Assembly: GCA_041936745.1 (NCBI GenBank)
Contig: JBHGWS010000023.1
Location: forward strand, 1 to 6,315
Source of the DNA: Darwinibacter acetoxidans_A
Lineage (GTDB): Bacteria; Bacillota; Limnochordia; Darwinibacteriales; Darwinibacteriaceae
Direction: 5' to 3'
Length of the DNA: 6,315 bases
Below the pieces are notes generated by a model. The model did not search any database. It was not told the origin of the DNA and saw only the letters and a list, made by a program, of their open reading frames with translations. Below, piece by piece: positions 1 to 6,176 of this stretch. Every line of letters begins with the position of its first letter. Within the stretch, counting starts at the first letter, position 1. A program made the position numbers and the translations under genes.

Positions 1-668
1 CCCGCCAGCCAAAAAGCGCCCGCGGTGCCCAGCAAAATGTAAGGTGCGGCCGTAAGCACATGCTGCCAACCCCTGCCGGATAAGCTACCCATCAGCCATA
101 AGTAGATTTCCTGCAGATTTTGGATGCGTAAAACCATCAAAAAGGAAACTAAAGCCGTCAAAATTGAGCCCAAGGCCACGCCCGCCAGAATCAAAGAAGT
201 AGGCTCCAAACGCCCTCTTTCCCTGCCTAAGCGGGATACGGCCACAGTGGCGCCTAAGGCCCCCAAAAATGCAAAAACAGGCAGGAAGTTAAAACCCACT
301 AGGCCACGGGGGATCAAGATTAACAAGGCTAAAGCCGCACCCACGGAGGCGCCGGCGGAAACACCGATAATGAAGGGATCGGCCAAGGGGTTGCGCAGCG
401 AACCTTGGAACAACACGCCGGCAACACTTAAGCCGCCGCCGACTAAAAGAGCGAGCAAAATGCGGGGCAGCCGCACTTTAAGAACAATGATTTCCTGCGC
501 CACCGGCCACTCGCCCCCTACATACCGGCCTAAGCCGGGCAGGGCTTTGATCATAATCCCGCAGACGCTTTTTATAGGCAGCGGCACGGCGCCGGTGGCT
601 GCAGCTAAAAACACTGCAGCCGCCGTAATCAAAAGCGCCGCCGCTAGGCGCTTAAGCAGCCTTTTCAT
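1..668 (-). CDS. FecCD/BtuC-family ABC transporter permease, partial (C-terminus beyond left edge)
   Basis: This is the membrane subunit of an ABC importer, probably for cobalamin. The visible 222 residues start at ATG 668 and remain open to the window edge. They show an N-terminal hydrophobic helix (about 8-29), then the FecCD family signature: RLPRILLALLVGGG (67-80), the stretch AGVLFQGSLRNPLADP (83-98) and IGVSAGASVGAA (101-112). Further hydrophobic segments follow, and WLMGSL (191-196) is also typical of the family. About 330 residues is usual, so roughly a third is missing. The start codon overlaps the stop of the upstream binding-protein gene as ATGA, which indicates translational coupling. 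Cobalamin rather than haem or siderophore is inferred from the B12 riboswitch heading the operon; the permease sequence alone does not decide the substrate. An ATPase gene would be expected further left. Confidence 0.93.
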   Translation of the reverse strand, partial: MKRLLKRLAAALLITAAAVFLAAATGAVPLPIKSVCGIMIKALPGLGRYVGGEWPVAQEIIVLKVRLPRILLALLVGGGLSVAGVLFQGSLRNPLADPFIIGVSAGASVGAALALLILIPRGLVGFNFLPVFAFLGALGATVAVSRLGRERGRLEPTSLILAGVALGSILTALVSFLMVLRIQNLQEIYLWLMGSLSGRGWQHVLTAAPYILLGTAGAFWLA

Positions 669-1483
669 TGTGCTGCCTTATCTAAAATCTCGCTCATTTC
701 TGCCAGGGCATCTAAAAGCCGCGCCGTGGAGCGGGCGTAAAGATCCGGATCCACTTCGAAGACCAACCCCCGCTTCACCGCATCGATTTCCTGCCAAGCC
801 GGCCGCTTTAAAACTTCCGCCCGGTTAAAACCTGTCAGGATTAAAACCTGCGGGTTTTTTTCGATCACCATTTCTTCACTGTAAAGGGGCCAAGGATCAT
901 TGGCATCGGCAGCGATGTTTTCGCCGCCGGCAAGTACAATTAATTCATCCATGAAGCTGCCCGGCCCCGCAGTCATCAAGGGCTCATGCCAGATTTCCAC
1001 AAAGACTTTTGGTTTAAAATCCCTATCAATTTTTTCTGTTATGGCCTGCTGCCTCGCTGCCATTTCGGCAGCCAGCCGCTCACCCTCTTCACGCCTGCCT
1101 ACGGCCTCGCCTAATTCGATCAGCGACTCCCTTATTTCCTTTAAAGAAGTAGGGCCTACGGCAAAAGTGGGCAGGCCTAAATCCGCCAGCTGGTTTAAGT
1201 GGCCCTGCACCAAAGTAGAGTCGCCTACGATGAGATCGGGCTCCAGAGCAAGTAAAAGCTCCAGATTAAGGCTTGTGGCATCGCCGATAACAGTTTTCTC
1301 CGCCGCCGCCGCCGGATAATCGCAAAAAGACGTAACACCAACTACATTGTCACCTACACCCAAAGCAAATAGGTTTTCCGTAATGCTCGGCGCCAAAGAG
1401 ACAATGCGCGAAGGTGCTGCTTCCGCCAGGCTTAAAAAGGCGGCAATGATTAAGATTATAGGTAAAAGTATTCTTCTTCTCAT
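665..1483 (-). CDS. btuF: Cobalamin ABC transporter substrate-binding protein, BtuF-like
   Basis: This is an extracytoplasmic binding protein of the Peripla_BP_2 (BtuF/FhuD/FepB) type, 272 residues and full length. Residues 1-22 form a signal peptide: RRR, a hydrophobic core, then AEA before APSR, a plausible signal peptidase I site. Family marks are RIVSLAPSITENLFALG (26-42), TSFCDYP (51-57), EPDLIVG (81-87), then EIWHEPLMTAGPGSFMDELI (163-182) and LAGGENIAAD (184-193), and a C-terminal helix. The ATG start is preceded by AAGGAGA seven bases upstream. The gene follows a cobalamin riboswitch and terminator and is coupled by a 4-base overlap to the permease, so B12 or a corrinoid is the likely ligand. 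There is no lipobox cysteine at the end of the signal peptide, unlike most binding proteins of monoderm Firmicutes. The gene symbol is assigned from context and family; a related metal-chelate ligand is possible. Confidence 0.9.
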   Translation of the reverse strand: MRRRILLPIILIIAAFLSLAEAAPSRIVSLAPSITENLFALGVGDNVVGVTSFCDYPAAAAEKTVIGDATSLNLELLLALEPDLIVGDSTLVQGHLNQLADLGLPTFAVGPTSLKEIRESLIELGEAVGRREEGERLAAEMAARQQAITEKIDRDFKPKVFVEIWHEPLMTAGPGSFMDELIVLAGGENIAADANDPWPLYSEEMVIEKNPQVLILTGFNRAEVLKRPAWQEIDAVKRGLVFEVDPDLYARSTARLLDALAEMSEILDKAAQ

Positions 1484-1497
1484 TTAAATCTCTCCTT

Positions 1498-1535
1498 AAA
1501 AAATAATGCCCTAGGCGCAATCAGCTCACCTAGGG
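1498..1535 (-). terminator. Intrinsic terminator in the B12 operon leader (riboswitch expression platform)
   Basis: Read on the minus strand, CCCTAGG (1535-1529) pairs perfectly with CCTAGGG (1515-1509). Two more pairs (T·G and G-C) extend the stem into a loop of about 9 bases. It is followed by CATTA and six T (1508-1498). The T-tract touches the AAGGAGA ribosome binding site of the btuF-like gene. Position between the aptamer and the gene makes it the probable off-state structure formed when cobalamin is bound. No clear antiterminator could be drawn by eye. Confidence 0.75.
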
Positions 1536-1591
1536 GAAAATAACCCACAAAAAATCACCACTCCTTTTCCTCGCAAGATGGCCCAACTTCC

Positions 1592-1757
1592 CGGTTTGGC
1601 AGGTCTCCTGGCTCCCAATTCACAGCACTTGCAAACCTTCCCCACAAAAAGTGAGTGGATCTTTTGAAGCGCTCCTTGGATACAGTGGCGGGACCGCGTG
1701 GTTTCTCAAAATTTGAGCCCAACTTCCCTATTATGCAGCGGCAGCTGCCACCAAGCC
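1592..1757 (-). ncRNA. Cobalamin (B12) riboswitch aptamer
   Basis: On the minus strand the conserved blocks of the cobalamin element occur in order. They are ATAGGGAA (1731-1724), a small P4-like hairpin CTCAA/TTGAG (about 1717-1705), GCGGTCCCGCCACTGTA (1697-1681), and the B12 box AGCCAGGAGACCTGCC (1613-1598). A closing P1 helix can be drawn between GGCAG, with its 5' flank CTTGG (about 1757-1743), and CTGCC with following CC (1602-1592). In this RNA class adenosylcobalamin or a related cobalamin binds the core and reduces expression of transport or synthesis genes. Here it precedes a BtuF-like/FecCD operon, which fits perfectly. The outer boundaries are approximate. Confidence 0.95.
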
Positions 1758-1819
1758 GGCTATGCGGTTGTTATTGTTATTATTATTCTACTCCCCCTTC
1801 CCATATCCTGCTTCAATGT

Positions 1820-1828
1820 TGGTAATAC
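1820..1828 (+). promoter_or_regulatory. Possible extended -10 promoter for the membrane protein gene
   Basis: TGGTAATAC is a TGn-extended -10 element with no convincing -35. Transcription would begin near 1835, ahead of the AAAGGGGA ribosome binding site (1848-1855) and the TTG start at 1861. The assignment is weak because the region is AT-rich and only one element is present. Confidence 0.35.
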
Positions 1829-1860
1829 TAGGGGAAACCTTGCAGCGAAAGGGGATTTTT

Positions 1861-2472
1861 TTGAGTTACCGTGAGCATTTGAAAGCACAAAAAAAGTATA
1901 TCGAGGCCAAAAAAGAAGCGCGCCGGCTACAAAAAAACCCGCCGCCAAAAAGGTTGGACCCGCCGCCGCCCGAATCTTTCCGGCACTTCGGCCAAGCGGC
2001 ATTCGTTTTGGTGTTAATACTGGCCGGCGCCCTTTTATATATTTTCCTGCGCCCTCTGCCCGCAGCCACGAAACCGGAGCACTTTAGGCTGGGGCTCCAC
2101 TGCTCCGAATCGGAATTTGAGCAATTAAAAAATTGGCTAGAACCGGAGATCCTAGCCAATAACTTACCTTGGAAACTTTTTCACCTGGCCGGGCACCAAA
2201 ATTTGATAGAAAACCTGTTATCCGATACACCGGCAGATTTACTCTTTTTGGAAGCGGAAACCGCTGACAGTTTCGCGGCGCAAAAAATCCTGGTGCCCAT
2301 CAGGGAAGGAGAAATTTTCAGGCCCCTTTGGGAACCCCAACCTTTTTTAAAAACGTTGGGCTGGGCGGTACCTTACGGTGAAAATGCGGCACAAGCCCGC
2401 CATTTTTTGACTGTTATCCGCCAATTTGCCCGGCCCTTTTCTCTCAGCTGCGCGCCGCCGATTCAACGGTAG
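1861..2472 (+). CDS. Unrecognised single-span membrane protein with a short extracytoplasmic domain
   Basis: I do not recognise this 203-residue protein. The N-terminus (1-40) is very basic and helical, with many Lys, Arg, Ala and Glu, followed by two proline runs (PPP at 27-29, PPPP at 34-37). One strong membrane helix lies at about 44-63 (GQAAFVLVLILAGALLYIFL). The rest (about 70-203) is soluble and would lie outside the membrane by the positive-inside rule. Segments such as TPADLLFLEAE (123-133), KILVPI (142-147) and GWAVPYGENAAQARHFL (167-183) resemble the hinge and C-terminal helix of solute-binding proteins, but this is only a resemblance by eye and the domain is far too short for a two-lobed protein. 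The TTG start is chosen because AAAGGGGA lies six bases before it. An ATG at 1762 would begin almost against the divergent riboswitch, and one at 1816 lacks a ribosome site. The gene is convergent with folD and overlaps it by 29 bases. Confidence 0.72.
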   Translation: MSYREHLKAQKKYIEAKKEARRLQKNPPPKRLDPPPPESFRHFGQAAFVLVLILAGALLYIFLRPLPAATKPEHFRLGLHCSESEFEQLKNWLEPEILANNLPWKLFHLAGHQNLIENLLSDTPADLLFLEAETADSFAAQKILVPIREGEIFRPLWEPQPFLKTLGWAVPYGENAAQARHFLTVIRQFARPFSLSCAPPIQR

Positions 2473-3286
2473 CTTTCAAAAGCATAGCGATAGTCATGGG
2501 GCCTACACCGCCCGGTACAGGCGTAATGGCGCCGGCAATTTCTACCGCACCGTCGTAATCTACGTCACCAACTAATTTACCGTCAACGCGGTTGATGCCT
2601 ACGTCGATAACAACGGCACCCTTTTTGATCCAATCCTTTTTAACCATCTCAGGCCTGCCCACCGCTACAATTAAGATATCGGCTTGGGCGCATTCCGCGG
2701 CCAAATTCTGCGTGCGGGAATGACAGATTGTGACTGTAGCGTTTTCCCGCAAAAAGAGGCTGGCAACCGGCTTACCGACAATGTTGCTCCGCCCTAACAC
2801 GACAACTTTCTTGCCGGAGATCTCCACACCGGTGCGGTTGACCAATTCTAAAACACCCGCGGGCGTACAGGGCACAAAGCTCTCTTCCCCAATCCATAAA
2901 TTGCCAACGTTAATGGGATGGAATCCATCCACGTCTTTGGCGGGTGAAATGCGGTTGATTACCTCGGTTTCATCCAAGCCCTCAGGCAGGGGCAGCTGCA
3001 CCAGCATACCGTGGATTTTAGGATCTTCGTTAAGTTCATCAATCAGCTTAAGTAAATCTTCTTGCGTGGTATCCTGCGGCAGGCGGTGCACAACGGAGTG
3101 AACGCCAATTTCTTCGCAGGCTCGTTTTTTCATGCGGACATAGACGGCGGAAGCGGGATCATCCCCCACTAAAACAACGGCCAAGCCCGGTTGGCGCCCC
3201 TGTTTTGTTAACTCCGCCACCTTTTTGGCTAGTTCCGCCCGGATTTCCGCAGCAACTTGTTTTCCATCAATTATCTGTGCTGTCAC
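2444..3286 (-). CDS. folD: Bifunctional methylenetetrahydrofolate dehydrogenase/methenyltetrahydrofolate cyclohydrolase
   Basis: FolD interconverts 5,10-methylene-, 5,10-methenyl- and 10-formyl-tetrahydrofolate in the cytoplasm, supplying one-carbon units for purine, formyl-Met and amino acid metabolism. In acetogens it also belongs to the methyl branch of the Wood-Ljungdahl pathway. At 280 residues it is full length. The N-terminal catalytic domain shows YVRMKKRAC (49-57, catalytic Lys53 by alignment with the family), VQLPLPEGL (96-104, Gln97) and PAKDVDGFHP (115-124, Asp120). The Rossmann domain has VVVLGRSNIVGKP (161-173) for the dinucleotide, CHSRT (188-192) and GDVD (240-243). The closing signature is TPVPGGVGPMT (255-265). 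The start is GTG at 3286, preceded by AGGAGGAGAG four bases away. It appears to be transcribed alone, after a terminated tRNA gene, and converges on the membrane protein gene. Confidence 0.98.
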   Translation of the reverse strand: MTAQIIDGKQVAAEIRAELAKKVAELTKQGRQPGLAVVLVGDDPASAVYVRMKKRACEEIGVHSVVHRLPQDTTQEDLLKLIDELNEDPKIHGMLVQLPLPEGLDETEVINRISPAKDVDGFHPINVGNLWIGEESFVPCTPAGVLELVNRTGVEISGKKVVVLGRSNIVGKPVASLFLRENATVTICHSRTQNLAAECAQADILIVAVGRPEMVKKDWIKKGAVVIDVGINRVDGKLVGDVDYDGAVEIAGAITPVPGGVGPMTIAMLLKATVESAARS

Positions 3287-3361
3287 GTGACTCTCCTCCT
3301 TTTATTTTTAAACGGTACAGCTCTTTGCCGTTAAATCCAACCGTATAATAGTTTGGACAGC

Positions 3362-3383
3362 GGCGGGGAAATTCCTTCCCGCC
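3362..3383 (-). other. GC-rich hairpin upstream of folD
   Basis: On the minus strand GGCGGG and CCCGCC (3383-3378 and 3367-3362) form a six-pair stem around AAGGAATTTC, in which weaker inner pairs are possible. No T-tract follows, so it is not a normal terminator in the folD direction. An AT-rich TATTAT (3350-3345) lies just downstream and could be a -10 element, but no matching -35 was found. The role is unknown and may be nil. Confidence 0.3.
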
Positions 3384-3415
3384 CAAGCAAACTGCCCCCT
3401 TCTTACAGCCTTTCT

Positions 3416-3443
3416 TTAAAAAGAAAAACCCCAAAACGGGGTT
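3416..3443 (-). terminator. Intrinsic terminator of the tRNA-Arg gene
   Basis: On the minus strand AACCCC (3443-3438) pairs with GGGGTT (3432-3427) around a GTTTT loop and is followed by TTTCTTTTT. It begins 11 bases after the CCA end of the tRNA, so it ends a monocistronic tRNA transcript and separates it from folD. Confidence 0.85.
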
Positions 3444-3454
3444 AAAGTTATAAA

Positions 3455-3529
3455 TGGCGCGCCTAGCAGGACTCGAACCTGCGCCACCGGCTCCGGAGGC
3501 CGGTGCTCTATCCGCTGAGCTATAGGCGC
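3455..3529 (-). tRNA. tRNA-Arg, anticodon CCG
   Basis: A complete 75-base cloverleaf on the minus strand. Acceptor GCGCCTA pairs perfectly with TAGGCGC, followed by discriminator G and an encoded CCA. The D arm is GCTC/GAGC with loop AGCGGATA, containing the A20 typical of arginine tRNAs. The anticodon stem CCGGC/GCCGG carries loop CTCCGGA, giving anticodon CCG, which reads codon CGG. The variable loop is TGGC, and the T arm is GCAGG, TTCGAGT, CCTGC. It stands alone between its own promoter and terminator. Confidence 0.97.
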
Positions 3530-3540
3530 CTGACACAAAT

Positions 3541-3569
3541 AGTATAGCAACAAAAATTGTGAAATGCAA
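3541..3569 (-). promoter_or_regulatory. Promoter of the tRNA-Arg gene
   Basis: On the minus strand TTGCAT (3569-3564), a 17-base spacer and TATACT (3546-3541) with an upstream TGC form an extended -10 promoter. Transcription would start around 3534, a few bases before the tRNA. It lies back to back with the copper operon promoter, leaving about 22 bases between the two -35 elements. Confidence 0.7.
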
Positions 3570-3591
3570 GCGGCAAAATTGGGTTAGCCTA

Positions 3592-3620
3592 TTGACTGGG
3601 CCCGGCCTTTCGTGTAAACT
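3592..3620 (+). promoter_or_regulatory. Sigma-A type promoter of the copper operon
   Basis: TTGACT (3592-3597), a spacer of exactly 17 bases and TAAACT (3615-3620) match the housekeeping consensus closely. The start of transcription is expected near 3627, immediately before the palindromic operator. This is a good strong promoter that would need repression in the absence of copper. Confidence 0.85.
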
Positions 3621-3630
3621 GAAGTCAGGA

Positions 3631-3647
3631 ACACCCCCCGGGGGTGT
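3631..3647 (+). promoter_or_regulatory. Probable CsoR operator (C/G-run palindrome)
   Basis: ACACCCCCCGGGGGTGT is a perfect inverted repeat with 8-base arms and a central C. CsoR-family repressors are known to bind GC-rich palindromes with C-runs facing G-runs in copper operon promoters. It covers about +5 to +21 of the predicted transcript, where bound repressor would block early elongation or polymerase binding. The csoR gene at the end of the same operon supports the assignment. It ends three bases before the copA ribosome binding site, so a hairpin in the mRNA could also influence translation. Confidence 0.8.
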
Positions 3648-3665
3648 AGTAAGGAGTGGACGGCA

Positions 3666-5924
3666 TTGAAAGAAAAATTTAATGTAACCGGAATGACCTG
3701 CACAGCCTGCTCCGCCACAGTGGAAAGGGCAGTGCAAAAAATAGATGGGGTCAAAGCCGTTAATGTAAACCTTTTAGCCAACAACATGACGGTGGAATTT
3801 GACGAAACGGCGTTGAATTCGGCAGCAATCGTTTCCGCCGTCAAAGCCGCGGGCTACGAAGCGGTTCCCGCCCAGGCGGCTCCCGCGCCGGCTGCAGCAA
3901 ACGCGGTGCAAGATGAGATTGGGGAAATGAAATACAGGGCCATCGTCTCCTTAATTTTTATGGCCTTCCTGCTTTATATCGCCATGGGGCCCATGATCGG
4001 CTTACCTATCCCCCCTTGGCTTGTAGGCCCGGAAAATGCGGTTACGATGGCCTTGGCCCAATTTCTCTTGGCCCTGCCGGTAATTTATGTTAACCGCCAG
4101 TATTACCAGACGGGCTTTAAGACCCTCTGGCACCGCAGCCCGAACATGGACTCTTTAATTGCCCTCGGCTCCGGCGCCGCGATTTTGTACGGCATCTTTG
4201 CCCTCTTCCGGATCGGCTATGGGCTGGGCCACGCTGACTTAGATCTTGTCAACCGCTACGTCAACGACCTTTATTTCGAATCGGCGGCCATGATCTTAGG
4301 GCTGATTACCTTAGGCAAATATTTAGAGGCACGCTCCAAAGGCAGGACTTCCGATGCCATTGCCAAGCTGATGGATTTAGCTCCTAAAACAGCCAGCGTC
4401 ATCCGTCAAGGCGAAGAAGTGGAAATACCTGTGGCGGACCTGGTCGAAGGTGATGTCATCGTCATCAGGCCCGGCCAGAGCATTCCCGTTGATGGAGTAA
4501 TCATTGAGGGCAGTTCGGCCGTTGATGAATCAGCGCTGACAGGCGAAAGCATACCCGTTGCCAAACAGGTGGGGGATCAGGTAATTTCCGCAACCATTAA
4601 CCAGGCAGGCTCTTTCCGCTTTCAAGCGCAAAAGGTCGGCGACGACACTACTTTGGCTCAGATCATCCGCCTGGTGGAAGAGGCATCTGCTTCCAAAGCA
4701 CCGATTGCCAAAATGGCGGATCAAATCAGCGCCGTTTTCGTCCCCGTGGTCATCGTCATTGCCCTTTTGGCCTCACTGACTTGGCTGTTATTGGGCCACC
4801 CGTTTGAATTTGCCTTAACCATCGGTGTTGCCGTCTTGGTTATCTCCTGCCCCTGCGCTTTAGGCTTAGCCACCCCTGTCGCCATCATGGTGGGAACCGG
4901 CCAAGGCGCACTGCATGGGATTTTGCTGAAATCGGCGGAGTCTTTGGAAACAGCCCATAAATTGAATACCGTAGTTTTAGATAAAACCGGCACCATCACG
5001 GAAGGCAAACCGGAGGTTACCGATGTCTTAACAACCGGCGCTTACAGTGAAGAAGAACTGCTTTTAATCGGCGCTTCTTTGGAAAAGCCCTCAGAGCACC
5101 CCTTGGCGGAGGCGATTGTGAGGCGGGCCCGGGAAGACGGCTTAAGTTTAGAAGCAGTTGAAAACTTCGGGGCGGTGCCCGGTAAAGGGATTCAAGCAGA
5201 ATTTCGGGGAGAAAAATATTTGGCGGGCAACTTTGCCTTTATGTCAGAAAACGGGATTTCCCTGGGAGAGCTGGAAAAGGAAGCTGACAGGTTAGCCCAA
5301 GCAGGCAAAACACCCATGTATTTCGCCAAAGGAGGCGAAACTATCGGCATCATTGCCGTTGCCGACGTAGTTAAACCAACCAGCAGGCAGGCCATCGCCG
5401 ACTTAAAGAAGATGGGCATAGATGTGGTTATGCTGACGGGCGATAACGAAAAGACGGCAGAAGCCATCCGCCGGGAATTGAATATCGATACAGCCATTGC
5501 GGAAGTTTTGCCGGAGGACAAAGAGCGGGAAATTCGGGCACTGCAGGAAAAAGGCTTATTGGTTGCCATGGTGGGCGATGGCATTAACGATGCCCCTGCT
5601 TTAGCCAGGGCCGATGTGGGTATTGCCATCGGTGCGGGCACCGATGTGGCTTTGGAATCCGCCGATATAGTGTTGATGCGAAACGATCTTTTAGATGTAG
5701 TTACAGCCATCCAGTTAAGCCGGGCAACTATCCGCAATATCAAGCAGAATTTGTTTTGGGCTTTCTTTTACAACACTTTGGGGATCCCTTTGGCAGCGGG
5801 AGTTCTTTTCCCCTTCTTCGGCTGGCTGCTCAGCCCCATGTATGCTGCCGCGGCCATGAGTTTGAGCTCAATCTTTGTTGTGAGCAACGCTTTGCGCCTC
5901 AGGCGCTTTAAACCCAGTTTATAG
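3666..5924 (+). CDS. copA: Copper-exporting P1B-type ATPase
   Basis: CopA pumps Cu(I) out of the cytoplasm using ATP. The 752-residue protein has one N-terminal HMA metal-binding domain (1-66) with GMTCTAC (Cys12, Cys15), then an Ala/Pro-rich linker (68-80) and the usual eight membrane helices. Key motifs are all present: TGES (292-295, actuator), CPC (395-397, metal site in helix 6), DKTGT with the phosphorylated Asp439, HP (His478), TGD (591-593) and GDGIND (637-642). YN in helix 7 (702-703) and MSLSS in helix 8 (731-735) are the signature of the Cu(I)-specific P1B-1 subgroup, which argues against zinc or cadmium. The start is TTG, with AAGGAGTGG (3651-3659) correctly spaced. It is the first gene after the promoter and palindromic operator and is followed 14 bases later by copZ. 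Many relatives have two HMA domains; one is also common. Confidence 0.97.
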   Translation: MKEKFNVTGMTCTACSATVERAVQKIDGVKAVNVNLLANNMTVEFDETALNSAAIVSAVKAAGYEAVPAQAAPAPAAANAVQDEIGEMKYRAIVSLIFMAFLLYIAMGPMIGLPIPPWLVGPENAVTMALAQFLLALPVIYVNRQYYQTGFKTLWHRSPNMDSLIALGSGAAILYGIFALFRIGYGLGHADLDLVNRYVNDLYFESAAMILGLITLGKYLEARSKGRTSDAIAKLMDLAPKTASVIRQGEEVEIPVADLVEGDVIVIRPGQSIPVDGVIIEGSSAVDESALTGESIPVAKQVGDQVISATINQAGSFRFQAQKVGDDTTLAQIIRLVEEASASKAPIAKMADQISAVFVPVVIVIALLASLTWLLLGHPFEFALTIGVAVLVISCPCALGLATPVAIMVGTGQGALHGILLKSAESLETAHKLNTVVLDKTGTITEGKPEVTDVLTTGAYSEEELLLIGASLEKPSEHPLAEAIVRRAREDGLSLEAVENFGAVPGKGIQAEFRGEKYLAGNFAFMSENGISLGELEKEADRLAQAGKTPMYFAKGGETIGIIAVADVVKPTSRQAIADLKKMGIDVVMLTGDNEKTAEAIRRELNIDTAIAEVLPEDKEREIRALQEKGLLVAMVGDGINDAPALARADVGIAIGAGTDVALESADIVLMRNDLLDVVTAIQLSRATIRNIKQNLFWAFFYNTLGIPLAAGVLFPFFGWLLSPMYAAAAMSLSSIFVVSNALRLRRFKPSL

Positions 5925-5938
5925 AAAGGAAGATAGGC

Positions 5939-6169
5939 TTGAGAAAAGTTGTTAAAGTTAAAGGTATGACCTGTGCACATTGTCAAAAAAGAGTGGAGGA
6001 TGCTTTAAATGCGCTGCCGGGCCTGAAAGCTAAGGTAAATTTGCGAAAAGAAGAAGCCACGGTCACCGCCGCCAACGGCTGGGATGAAGAAAAAGTCCGC
6101 CAAGCCATCAGCGAAGTGGGCTACGAAGTAATTTCCATTGCAGACAAAAAGGGACTTTTCGGCAGGTGA
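5939..6169 (+). CDS. copZ: Copper chaperone, HMA domain protein
   Basis: CopZ binds Cu(I) in the cytoplasm and hands it to the CopA metal-binding domain and to the repressor. The 76-residue protein is a single ferredoxin-like HMA domain with GMTCAHC near the N-terminus (Cys12, Cys15) and the typical closing EVGYEV (59-64). It is a few residues longer than usual CopZ because of a basic tail, DKKGLFGR. The TTG start has AAAGGAAG (5925-5932) six bases upstream, directly after the copA stop, so the two genes are one operon. Its AGGTGA end doubles as the ribosome binding site of the next gene. Confidence 0.93.
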   Translation: MRKVVKVKGMTCAHCQKRVEDALNALPGLKAKVNLRKEEATVTAANGWDEEKVRQAISEVGYEVISIADKKGLFGR

Positions 6170-6176
6170 GTTATGA

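Noticed and set aside
1..828. Plus-strand open frame of 234 residues at 124-828
   Set aside because: It has a Lys/Pro/Arg-rich composition with no domain and is the antisense shadow of the permease and BtuF-like genes, whose minus-strand translations match known families.
1785..1816. Minus-strand promoter TTGAAG/TAGAAT for the riboswitch transcript
   Set aside because: The -10-like TAGAAT (1790-1785) is acceptable, but the spacer to TTGAAG is 20 bases, so the pair is not a convincing promoter.
1762..1860. Longer start (ATG 1762 or ATG 1816) for the membrane protein
   Set aside because: Neither has a ribosome binding site. The added residues are a low-complexity Leu run translated from the promoter region, and TTG at 1861 has AAAGGGGA at good spacing.
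3345..3350. TATAAT on the plus strand as a promoter
   Set aside because: No -35 at suitable spacing and no plus-strand gene downstream before the tRNA region; it is a chance match in an AT-rich patch.
3267..3844. Minus-strand open frames across the tRNA and copA start (3267-3737 and 3584-3844)
   Set aside because: They run through the tRNA gene, its terminator and the copper promoter, and show no domain or good ribosome site.
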